Shown: positions 43,318 through 54,332 of the stretch, piece by piece
How positions within the stretch are numbered: the first letter of the stretch is position 1
Layout of the letters: every line of letters starts with the position of its first letter
Assembly (NCBI RefSeq): GCF_000801105.2
Contig: NC_079519.1
Coordinates: forward strand, 15,639,828 to 15,703,827
From: Raphanus sativus
Taxonomy: Eukaryota > Streptophyta > Magnoliopsida > Brassicales > Brassicaceae
DNA length: 64,000 nt
Direction: 5' to 3'
Translations under genes and position numbers: made by a program
Notes under the pieces: generated by a model
What the model saw: only the letters and a program-made list of their open reading frames with translations
What the model was told of the DNA's origin: nothing
Databases searched by the model: none

Positions 43318-45330
43318 ACTCCCTCACACTAGTCTTTTACTTGTCCTCAAGTAAACTTTCAAGAACTAAGGAGGAGAGGTTTGAAAAAGGGGAAATTCAC
43401 AACCAAAAGATGCTCTTCTTAGCTCTCATCCTAACAACCTTGCATAACCATAACAACTAGCTAGAGCAAAACTTCTATTCTTCTCTAACGTTTCTAGGTC
43501 TATTCAACTCTTTTGATCTCTACACTCTCAAATCAAAGTAGCTTTGGTAATGCGCATAATATATCTAAGAAAGGGATCAACTCATGCATACAATGCTCAA
43601 TCTCCATTGTTCTACCCTTTCCCGCATATATACACGCTCAAATTTAAACTTCAAATGCCAAAACCCAACTCTCATCACTCACCAAAAGATTTCCCAAAGA
43701 ACTTAAAACACTTTCTTATCTAGAACTCTTTTTTTTTGAAGTCAATCAAGGGATTTTTACATTTTTAAACACTTTTCAGCTCTTTCTAACTTTGCTAGCC
43801 CCCTTTTTCATCATTTTCATTTTTTTTTCTTTTGCTTGCTCTTTTTTTATTTGGGGGCCAAAACATTCAAGATTAGAGCTAAAGATCACACTTTACTATC
43901 CCTTGAGACAAGAAAATCACTCTAGAGTTCTAAAAGTCTAATCTTTTCTTCTTCAACTAAACCATACTCCCAAAATCAAACTCAACAACACTCACCACCC
44001 CATCTAAATGCTAAACAAAGACGTGTCTAACCTAGCTAGAATGGAGAATAAGCATTGTCGACCCCGATACTCTCAACATTATGCACATGCAAAGCTTTCT
44101 AAAGAGGCCTCACTCAACAATCAATGATGGCTTGAAAGAAAGCTTTGGGTTCAAGGTATGGAGTACCACTTAAAATTGTCAAAAAGATCAGCAAAAAGGA
44201 TGAGATAATTCAAGTGTGTATAAGCCATGACTCAGCACACAAATGACCATAAGCAAGAGACATTAAGCTTGAATAAGACATGAGCAGTTTTCAAAGGGAG
44301 AGTTTCAAACAATCCAATGAGTTTCAAGAAGAGAATTCAAGGCACAAAGTCTACAAGCTATCAAGAGAATGCTCAATCTAATTGCCATGATTACAAAGGT
44401 TGCAAAAAGGAGAACTTAGCATGAGCATCTTTACAAGGTAAAATCATCCCCTTATGCATGAATGCAACTTATATGAATGCTTCTAGACTCAATCCTAAAA
44501 TGCAAATGATGCAACTAAATGCTTCTTTTTGTGTGTTTTCAGATTTTTCAAATTTTTATGGGTTTTCTATGCAATAACTATATACAATTCATGCTAAATG
44601 ACACGAAACACAAGAATATCAGTGACTTGCACCTCCCCCACACTTAAATCACACAGCCTCTTGTGTGAAAAGTGGAGAGAGATGACCAAAATAAAATCTA
44701 AATGCAAGTGAAAATGGTATACACAATGGAAGGTGAAGGAGTACCTCTATGGAGCGTGGGAAGAGGCTGATGTCTCGCCCTCGGAGTTGTCTTCCTCATC
44801 AGTGGTGTCAAGAGAAGGAGATTTGTTGCCTGATTATGGGCGACGCGCGGGTGGATGCTGGGCGGGTGTATGCGGGTCTGGATTAACACGCGGATCTGGA
44901 GTGGGTCGACGCGCGGGTCTGGAGTGAATGGCTCTGTCCGTACGGCGCACGCCCGGGTGAAGAAACGTGGTCTGACCATCCCGGTCCTGATCTTCACGCC
45001 CGGGGTCCTCTTCGCGGTCTCAACATCCCGGTCCAAATGGACTGTGCTGATCGTGCTGTTTCACGCCCGACTTAGTCTCCCCGGTCCCATCATTCCGGTC
45101 TTCTCGTCCACTCTCCCCTTTTTTTTCTAGCTAACCTTTCTCTTCAACCCATATAACACTAACCATTCCCCAAGGTTCACTTCACTTCAAACTCGAAAAA
45201 GAAATCCTAATGCAATATTTACAAGGATAGACATGGGACTTCCTCCCAAGTGAGCTTGTTTAAAGTCTCTCGCTTGACTTTGCTTCCTTTGAGACTCGGT
45301 TGAGGTGGGATCAGAAAGTGGAACCTTATG
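43318..45330 (-). other. Athila-C 3' internal non-coding region
   Basis: No gene supported. Next to the LTR the minus strand reads TTTACTTGAGGACAAGTAAA, an inverted-repeat-like stretch seen near the 3' end of many plant Athila elements. At about 44634 it has GATTTAAGTGTGGGGGAG, and 45235-45300 resembles the Athila-A region near 6040. A second GC-rich block (44870-45090) repeats the ACGCCCGGG...CGGTC motifs of the LTR. 43320-44600 is A/T-rich and featureless. No envelope-like ORF was found. Confidence 0.55.
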
Positions 45331-46274
45331 TTACACTCCGTTCTTCTTGAGAAGATTCTCATAAAGTTTGTTGATGAAATGAGAGCCTCCATCACTTATC
45401 ACCACTCTAGGGACTCTAAACCTTGGAAAAATGATGCTCTTAAACATCTTCAACACCACTCTTGAATCATTTGTAGGACTTGCAACTGCTTCAACCCACT
45501 TAGACACATAGTCGACAGCCACCAGTATGTACTTGTTGCCATAAGAAGAGGAGAAAGGTCCCATGAAGTCTATTCCCCAAACATCAAACACCTCTACCTC
45601 AAGAATTGGGTTTTGAGGCATTTCATTCCTCTTTGTGATGTTCCCTCTCCTTTGGCAAGAATCACACCTTGAGATGAAATCTTGTGTGTCCTTGAACATA
45701 TGAGGCCACCAAAATCCAGCTTGTAGAACCTTAGCCACTGCTTGAAAGTTGCAAAATGCCCTCCATAGGAAGATACATGGCATTGTTGTAGGATTCCATC
45801 AACTTCTTCTTCAGCCACTGCCCTTCTATAGAGATGGTCTTTGTAAAGGATGAAGAGAAAAGGTTCATCCCAATAATACCTCTTCAACTCCTTGTTGAAC
45901 TTCTTCTTGGCATACCCTTCAAGTCTTAATGGTTCCTTTCCTGTGACAAGGTAGTTTACAAAATCTGCATACCAAGGCTCCTTCTCTTTAGATGCCTTAA
46001 CCTCTTCAAGCTTCTTGCCTGTTTCACAAACTGCAACCACTGCCCTGATGGCCATGACCTGTTCTTCACGAAGTCCTTCATCAATGGGGGTTTCACTTTC
46101 AATCCTCAGCCTAGATAAGTGATCAGCTACTCCATTCTCAATGCCAGGCTTGTCTCTAATCTCCAAGTCAAACTCTTGAAGCAAAAGGATCCACCTCAAA
46201 AGTCTTGGCTTGACATCTTTCTTGGCCAAGAGGTGCCTCAAAGCTGCATGATCAGTGTAGACAATGACCTTTGA
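45331..46274 (-). pseudogene. Athila-C RNase H end and integrase, truncated
   Basis: Begins at 46274 inside RNase H ([35 protein letters not shown]). The zinc-finger region follows ([13 protein letters not shown]..., then after a frameshift near 45760 [20 protein letters not shown]), and the core has [18 protein letters not shown] (Asp) and [15 protein letters not shown] (Asp). It ends at LLKKNGV, before the catalytic Glu, where it joins 3' non-coding sequence: an internal deletion. The 5' side is cut by the LTR-like segment at 46275. Confidence 0.85.
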
Positions 46275-46819
46275 CCCAACTGTGAGGGATTAAACTCACC
46301 TCCTGATTTTACGTCAGGTTTATAGTTTAGAAAAGGATTAGGGAAAGATAATCGTGGGCTGAATCCCGTAAGAACTTGTTGAATGAACTGCGATTTGTAT
46401 TAATGATTTTTGGTAAAAGAGGTTTACAAGAGATGATCTTTGATGAATACAAAGATTATAAGAATGTTACAATAGTAAGAATGTTTTCAGAGTATCGAGT
46501 GAAATGTGGATTGAATATATCTTCTTTCTTGATTTGCTTTCACTTTAAATAGCCTCAGGTCCCGCTTGATCGTCGCCAACTGGTTCCCGAGATCTTCTCC
46601 GTTTATTGAGGGATCCGCAACAGCTTCCCTTTGACCGGGTCCTGCGCTCCTTCTTGTTACGACGTGAGCTTCCTCTTCACCGTGACCTCTTTGGTTAAAG
46701 TCCTTAGCTCTCAGCCTCCGGCTCTAGCTTAGCTCCTTTCAAGGATTGAATTCTCGATGAGCCTGTCGTGGCCTGTTATCATCTTTTGTTATTCATTATT
46801 CAGCTATCGGGCCATATTC
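46275..46819 (-). mobile_element. Putative LTR (U5/R and part of U3), minus orientation
   Basis: Abrupt junction with the Athila-C RNase H. Minus-strand reading ends GTTTAATCCCTCACA at 46275, a normal LTR 3' end (CA), and has an A/T-rich TATTTAAA at 46548-46555 that could be its TATA box. To the right it passes directly into the 177-bp satellite array. No coding sequence. The family is not recognised. Confidence 0.45.
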
Positions 46820-49800
46820 AGGAAGGTTAATAAATCTCACAGGAGTCGTGAGTAAGAAGATATCCCACTTTATATCCAGATGATTCCAGATTAGCCTGTT
46901 CGGACATATGGCAATATCTTCATGATTCTTATCAAACCAGAATGAACCACGATCTAAGAAGCTTTATTAGGAACCACTAATCAGTGGAGAATATCCAGGA
47001 AGTTGAATAAGTCTCATAGGAGTTGTGATTAAGAAGATATCCCACTTTCTATCCAGATGATTCCAGATTGGCCCTGTTCGGACATATGGCAATATCTTCA
47101 TGATTTTATCAAACCAGGATGAACCACGATCTAAGAAGCTTTATTTTGGAACCATAATCAGTGGAGAATAACCAGGAAGTTGAATAAATCATCATATAGT
47201 TGTGAGTAAGAAGATATCCCACTTTCTCTATCCAGATGATTCCAGATTAGCCTGTCGGACATATGGCATATCTTCAATGATTCTTATCAAACCAGGATGA
47301 ACCACGATCTAAGAAGCTTTATTTGGAACCACTAATCAGTGGAGAACAACCAGGAGTTTTAATAAATCTCATAGGAGTTGTGAGTTTAGATGATATCCCA
47401 CTTTCTATGCAGATGATTCCAGATTAGCCTGTTCGGACATATGGCAATATCTTCATGATTCTTTATCAAACCAGGATGATCCACCATCTAAGAAGCTTTA
47501 TTTGGAACCACTAATAATCTGTGGAGAATAACAGGAAGTTGAATAAATCTCATAGGAGTTGTGAGTAAGAAGATATCCCACTTTCTATCCAGATGATTCC
47601 AGATTAGCCTGTTCGGACATATGGCAATATCTTCATGATTCTTATCAAACCAGGTTTGAACCACGATCTAAGAAGCTTTATTTGGAACCACTAATCAGTG
47701 GAGAATAACCAGGAAGTTGAATAAATCTCACAGGAGTTGTGAGTAAGAAGATATCCCACTTTCTATCCAGATGATTCCAGATTAGCCTGTTCGGACATAT
47801 GTCAATATCTTCATGATTCTTATCAAACCAGGATGAACCACGATCTAAGAAGCTTGATTGGGAACCACTAATCAGTGGAGAATAACCAGGAAGTTGAATA
47901 AGTCTCATAGGAGTTGATTAAGAAGATATCCCACTTCTATCCAGATGATTCCATATTAGCTTGTTCGGACATATGGCAATATCTTCATGATTCTTATCAA
48001 ACCATGATGAACCACGATCTAAGAAGCTTTATTTGGAACCACTAATCAGTAGAGAAATAACCAGGAAGTTGAATAAATCTCATAGGAGTTGTGAGTAAGA
48101 AGATATCCCACTTTCTATCCAGATGATTCAAAATTAGCCTGTTCGGACATATGTCAATATCTTCATGATTCTTATCAAACCAGGATGAACCAATATATAA
48201 GAAGCTTGATTGGGAACCACTAATAAGTGGAGAATAACCAGGAAGTTGAATAAGTCTCATAGGAGTTGTGATTAAGAAGATATCCCACTTTCTATCCAGA
48301 TGATTCCAGATTAGCCTGTTCGGACATATGGCAATATCTTCATGATTCTTATCAAACCAGGATGAACCACGATCTAAGAAGCTTTATTTGGAACCACTAA
48401 TCAGTGGAGAATAACCAGGAAGTTGAATAAATCTCATAAGTGTTGTGAGCAAGAAGATATCCCACCTTCTATCCAGATGATTCCAGATTAGCCTGTTCGG
48501 ACATATGCCATTATCTTCATGATTTTTATCAAACCAGGATGAACCACGATCTAAGAAGCTTTATTTGGAACCACTAATCAGTGGAGAATAACCAGGAAGT
48601 TGAATAAATCTCATAGGAGTTGTGAGTAAGAAGATATCTCACTTTTTATCCAGATGATTCCAGATTAGCCTGTTCGGACATATGGCAATATCTTCATGAT
48701 TCTTATCAAACCAGGATGAACCACGATCTAAGAAGCTTTATTTGGAACCACTAATCAGTGGAGAATAACCAGGAAGTTGAATAAATCTCATAGGAGTTGT
48801 GAGTAAGAAGATATCCCACTTTCTATCCAGATGATTCCAGATTAGCCTGTTCGGACATATGGCAATATCTTCATGATTCTTATCAAACCAGGATGAACCA
48901 CGATCTAAGAAGCTTTATTGGGAACCACTAATCAGTGGAGAATAACCAGGAAGTTGAATAAATCTCATAGGAGTTGTGAGTAAGAAGATATCCCACTTTC
49001 TATCCAGATGATTCCAGATTAGCCTGTTCGGACATATGGCAATATCTTCATGATTCTTATCAAACCAGGATGAACCACGATCTAAGAAGCTTTATTTGGA
49101 ACCACTAATCAGTGGAGAATAACCAGGAAGTTGAATAAATCTCATAAGTGTTGTGAGCAAGAAGATATCCCACCTTCTATCCAGATGATTCCAGATTAGC
49201 CTGTTCGGACATATGCCATTATCTTCATGATTCTTATCAAACCAGGATGAACCACGATCTAAGAAGCTTTATTTGGAACCACTAATCAGTGGAGAATAAC
49301 CAGGAAGTTGAATAAATCTCATAGGAGTTGTGAGTAAGAAGATATCCCACTTTCTATCCAGATGATTCCAGATTAGCCTGTTCGGACATATGGCAATATC
49401 TTCATGATTCTTATCAAACCAGGATGAACCACGATCTAAGAAGCTTTATTTGGAACCACTAATCAGTGGAGAATAACCAGGAAGTTGAATAAATCTCATA
49501 GGAGTTGTGAGTAAGAAGATATCCCACTTTCTATCCAGATGATTCCAGATTAGCCTGTTCGGACATATGGCAATATCTTCATGATTCTTATCAAACCAGG
49601 ATGAACCACGATCTAAGAAGCTTTATTTGGAACCACTAATCAGTGGAGAATAACCAGGAAGTTGAATAAATCTCATAGGAGTTGTGAGTAAGAAGATATC
49701 CCACTTTCTATCCAGATGATTCCAGATTAGCCTGTTCGGACATATGCAATATCTTCATGATTCTTATCAAACCAGGATGAACCAATATCTAAGAAGCTTT

Positions 49801-50797
49801 ATTTGGAACCACTAATCAGTGGAGAATAACCAGGAAGTTGAATAAATCTCATAGGAGTTGTGAGTAAGAAGATATCCCACTTTCTATCCAGATGATTCCA
49901 GATTAGCCTGTTCGGACATATGGCAATATCTTCATGATTCTTATCAAACCAGGATGAACCACGATCTAAGAAGCTTTATTTGGAACCACTAATCAGTGGA
50001 GAATAACCAGGAAGTTGAATAAATCTCATAGGAGTTGTGAGTAAGAAGATATCCCACTTTCTATCCAGATGATTCCAGATTAGCCTGTTCGGACATATGG
50101 CAATATCTTCATGATTCTTATCAAACCAGGATGAACCACGATCTAAGAAGCTTTATTTGGAACCACTAATCAGTGGAGAATAACCAGGAAGTTGAATAAA
50201 TCTCATAGGAGTTGTGAGTAAGAAGATATCCCACTTTCTATCCAGATGATTCCAGATTAGCCTGTTCGGACATATGGCAATATCTTCATGATTCTTATCA
50301 AACCAGGATGAACCACGATCTAAGAAGCTTTATTTGGAACCACTAATCAGTGGAGAATAACCAGGAAGTTGAATAAATCTCATAAGTGTTGTGAGCAAGA
50401 AGATATCCCACACCTTCTATCCAGATGATTCTAGATTAGCCTGTTCGGACATATGCCATTATCTTCATGATTCTTATCAAACCAGGATGAACCACGATCT
50501 AAGAAGCTTTATTTGGAACCACTAATCAGTGGAGAATAACCAGGAAGTTGAATAAATCTCATAGGAGTTGTGAGTAAGAAGATATCCCACTTTCTATCCA
50601 GATGATTCCAGATTGGCCTGTTCGGACATATGGCAATATCTTCATGATTCTTATCAAACCAGGATGAACCACGATCTAAGAAGCTTTATTTCGAACCACT
50701 AATCAGTGGAGAATAACCAGGAAGTTGAATAAATCTCATAGGAGTTGTGAGTAAGAAGATATCCCACTTTCTATCCAGATGATTCCAGATTAGCATG
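46820..50797 (+). repeat. Satellite array, 177-bp unit, about 22 copies
   Basis: Head-to-tail repeats measured at exactly 177 bp between AAGTTGA landmarks at 48774, 48951 and 49128. Each unit contains AAGAAGCTT (HindIII site), CAGATGATTCCAGATTAG, TTCGGACATATGG and the dyad CCACTaatcAGTGG. Left copies (46820-48300) are diverged and vary in length; those from about 48700 on are nearly identical. A variant unit (CATAAGTGTTGTGAGC... with CATATGCCATTATC) occurs near 48431, 49141 and 50384, four and seven units apart. 177 bp is the classic size of crucifer centromeric satellites, but I cannot match the sequence to a named family. The open minus frames arise because 177 is 59 codons. Confidence 0.92.
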
Positions 50798-50798
50798 T

Positions 50799-53265
50799 TT
50801 GGAAGAAGATGGCACTGCGCAAGATGATGAGATTCCTAGTACTGAAGGAGTTGAGCTAGGAGGGGAGGAAGTTCAAAAAAAAAAAAAAGAGGACCAACAA
50901 AGTTGCGCAGAGTGGCTGAAAATCCCAATGATAAGATTATGGTCACATTCAATGACATTGGTGAGCATATTGGACCTGGTTCAGTAACACTATCGTCTTT
51001 TCTTGGTCCTCTTATGAGGGAACATGTTCCGGTTACACTCGCTGATTGGAGAAATCTTGATGCAGCGACTAAAGCAACAATATGGGAAGAAATTCAGGTT
51101 TGTATGTATACATTAGTATGTTTTGTTGAACCGCAAGATGAAATTATAACATGTTTAACTTTCTTATTGTGATGCAGGGGAGATTTAACTTGCAAGAAGA
51201 TTGGCATAAAGCTGTTATTTTCAAGCAGCTTGGAAATGTGTGGAGGGCTGGGAAGTCGAGGCTGGTGTCACAAGTACGTGTGGCGAAGACTGCAGCTGAG
51301 AGAATAGCTTTAAAACCGAGCAACATCCCATCCATTCAAGTGTGCAACTCTTGGGTTAAGAGTAAAACTACCAAATCTTTCACGGTGAGTTATCTACAAC
51401 TAAGTAAGTTTCATCCTTAAAGGTCATATCTGATAGATTTAATCACTGTCATATTTATATTGTAGGAAACGAGTAACAAGTACAGAGCGATGAGAAGAAA
51501 TCAGATTCCTCACACCACTAGCCGCAAAGGGATGCTTCGTTTAGCTGATGATATGGTAAAAGAGTAGTCAAACATCTTCAGCTTGTTAGATTAAACAGGT
51601 ACTGAGATATGTCTGTTTTTATATAGAAAAAAAGGAGTAAAGACCCAAGTAAGGTGAGTAGATCGAAGGTTTGGATTGCGGGACACACTCATGCTGATGG
51701 CAGACCTGTGAAGCCACAGTTTGCTGAGACTATTGTAAGAATTATGCAAGTTATATATTGTGTATAATTAATAGATTATGTCAATGAATTATTTTGTGTT
51801 TAAATGAATGTATCAGGAACAAATACAGTCACTTGACAGTCAGATGGACTCAACATCAGCTGCTGATAACATAAGGGAAGATGCTGTAAGCAAGGTTTTG
51901 GGAAAAGACAAACCTGGACGAGTAAGGGGGTTTGGTAGAGGGATTACGGCTACTAAGCTAGCATATCTGCATTTTAGAGACGCAAAGATTGCAGAAATGA
52001 AAACTGAGATTCAAGAGTTAAAGGGGATGGTGCAAGACTTAGTTGGGAAGAAGGTAATCCTTTTCATTACATTTGGTCAATTAGTTTTAAGACATTTACG
52101 ATTTCCTTTGCCTTCTTTCAGAAAAATAATGATGATGCTGAAGCATCTGAGAGTAGTGGTGGATTCAAAGTAGGAGTCAGAGTACAAATACTCGATTGGA
52201 TTGAATCAGAGGATGTTGTTGTTGGTGAAGGAGAATTCTGCTCTGATGAACCGAAGTACAAAATTGGTCGTATACCAATTGGTCCTAATGCAGTGGCTAT
52301 CGTAGTTAAGTCTGCACTAAGCTCAGTAGCTTCACTTTGGAGGCCTACAACAGACGTGTTAACTCTTGATGAAGCTGTGGGATACAAGATAGCTTGGCCA
52401 ATGGATAAAGTGATCTTGGATAGGGATACAAACTGCTCTGAAGATGTATCCATGGTAAATTTTTGTACCTTGTTTTCTTCTTACAACAATTGAGTTATCT
52501 CTAATCATTACCTTCTTGCATTTTAGCAAAGCAAGGAAGGTGAATCTCGAAGATGCAAGATCTATGATTGGACCAATGACGAGGATGAGGTTATTGCTGA
52601 AGGTCTCATGTGCTCTTCTAAGCCCAAAGAGATGCTTAACAATATACCTCTAGGTCCCAATGCTGTTAGTATCGAAGTTGTGAAGGTGTTCAATGATCAG
52701 GCTTATTTGTGGAGGCCAACCGCTGATATGTTCTTGATTGGTGATGCACTTAGCGAGAAAATAGCATGGCCAGTCCTGAAGGTTGAAGTCATGCCTACAC
52801 CCGCTACAGAAGTAACACCTACTAAATGTGTAGGCAAGAAAATAGCATCACCTTCGAAACCAGCCAAGAAAAAAGCAGTGGTATGTTGTTAACATGAAGT
52901 TAATTTATTTATTTGTATGATGATTGATGTTGAGTCCTTAATTGATGTTGGAACTTGCTTATGTCGTCTTGTTTGAGTTGTAGAGTCCAGGCAGCACTAG
53001 TTCGACCAGAAGTCCGAAGCAGAAGTGTATTCTCTTGGATTGCAACAACTCTGGACGTAAGGTAGCTGAAGGAAGAGTAGCTTCAACGGATCCGAATGAG
53101 TTGTGCCACTTTGTACCCCTAGGTCCAAATGCAAGCAAGGTGTGGATTGATGTGGCTAAGATCGATGATGCAAAAGTCTGGAGGCCAAACTCAGAGATTG
53201 AATACATATCTGATGCAATGGGTTCGGTTGTGGCATGGCCAAATGACAAAATCAAGTTTGTCTAA
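50799..53265 (+). pseudogene. CACTA Transposase_24-like (Ptta/En/Spm) gene, 8 exons, 5' end lost
   Basis: Exons by GT-AG and frame: about 50799-51097, 51178-51384, 51466-51555, 51627-51734, 51817-52053, 52122-52454, 52527-52880, 52984-53265 (stop). Exon 1 has a 14-A run at 50875-50888 with a frameshift, then RGPTKLRRVAENPNDKIMV and SSFLGPLMREHVPVTLADW, typical of the family. The middle: HKAVIFKQLGNVWRAGKSRL, WVKSKTTKSF, KGMLRLADDM, HTHADGRPVKPQFAET, then a coiled coil (AKIAEMKTEIQELKGMVQ). Exons 6-8 each encode one copy of a C-terminal domain: IPIGPNAVAIVV...LWRPTTDV...IAWPMDKV; IPLGPNAVSIEV...LWRPTADM...IAWPVLKV; VPLGPNASKVWI...VWRPNSEI...VAWPNDKI. The 5' end abuts the satellite with no recognisable start. 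It resembles the accessory TNPA-type gene of CACTA elements. Confidence 0.75.
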
Positions 53266-54332
53266 ACATGTCGTCTGAAACAGTTTTCAAGTTGTTATGT
53301 CGGCAATGTATTTCTAGTGTGTGATAGAATTTTAAAGTACTTTTATGATCGGTTAAATCATGTGTAATATTATGTTATGGTTAACTGACAAAAACAAATA
53401 TTATGTGTGATATTATGATTAATGGTTGTGTGTGAAAATGTTTAGCTTGTTAAACCCTATACCCTAAAGTGCATAATTTTACATTAAACCATAAGTTTTA
53501 AAAATTAAAACCACAGGTGATAAGACCAAAATTAAAACCATATACCCTAAAGTGAAATCCCTAAACCCTAAAGTACAAACATATACCCTATACCCTAATT
53601 GTTCTTGATTTCACAATTTTGTTCTTTATAAAAAGGATATTGTAATCTTAATTTCATAAAACTAGTTAGTTATAAATTTTATAAACACTCATTTGTTCAA
53701 ACCCTATACCCTAAAGTCTTTGTACATACAAATAAGTAGTAGTGTTTGTGAACATATGAGCTAGATTGATCAATTTTATAAAAGCTCACATAAAATATTT
53801 TTATGTATACGATTTTTTTTAAAAAAAATTAGAATACTGATATTTTAATTTTTAAGATTTAATTTAATTTTTTTTTGCTTCAAAATCCTATATATATATA
53901 TTAATTTTAAGATTTCAAACGAAATTAATATACTGAGCCAATGAGGAGTAACCTCCAAGATTGCAGACGTGGCAAACCATAGGCCGATGGATGTGTTTCG
54001 CCAAATTCAATCTTAGCCATTCTTTTTAATTGTACACGGATTAATCCTATACCATTGATTCGTGTTGGTAACTTTGATCTGAGCCGTTCTTTTCTGAACC
54101 AATAAGGAGCAACTACTAAGATTGCACTCGGATTAATCATAGACCGTCCGATTGCTCTCCAAATCTTTGATCACAGCCGTTCATTTTTTTCTGTCTCTGT
54201 TTGCAGTTGGAAAATTTCAGAACACAACATCTCTCTTTCTGTTTCTGTCTCGCGAGCTTTGACCTAAACAAACCCTAAAGAAAGCTAAGATCGAACCAGC
54301 CGTTCCTGTATTCGCGGATTGAAAGTAAGCAA
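53266..54332 (+). promoter_or_regulatory. Intergenic region of the CACTA element, probable TNP2 promoter
   Basis: A/T-rich with no gene. ATACCCTAAAGT-like units recur at 53459-53710, and AAACCCTA (telo-box) occurs at 53452, 53563, 53699 and 54270. Two similar 29-bp blocks, GCCAATGAGGAGTAACCTCC + AAGATTGCA (53936) and ACCAATAAGGAGCAACTACT + AAGATTGCA (54098), contain CCAAT boxes, each followed by a GAtTAATC and GCCGTTC stretch, so the proximal promoter looks internally duplicated. Confidence 0.5.

Noticed and set aside
44698..45036. 112-residue minus frame as a possible Athila envelope-like gene
   Set aside because: Proline/arginine-rich translation of GC-rich repeats, no signal or membrane segment.
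46820..50797. CRISPR-like regular repeats
   Set aside because: Unit is 177 bp with no unique spacers, in a plant nuclear context; it is a satellite.
53563..53590. Interstitial telomere (CCCTAAA repeats)
   Set aside because: Only single or double AAACCCTA units scattered in A/T-rich sequence, not a tandem telomeric tract; kept as telo-box motifs.
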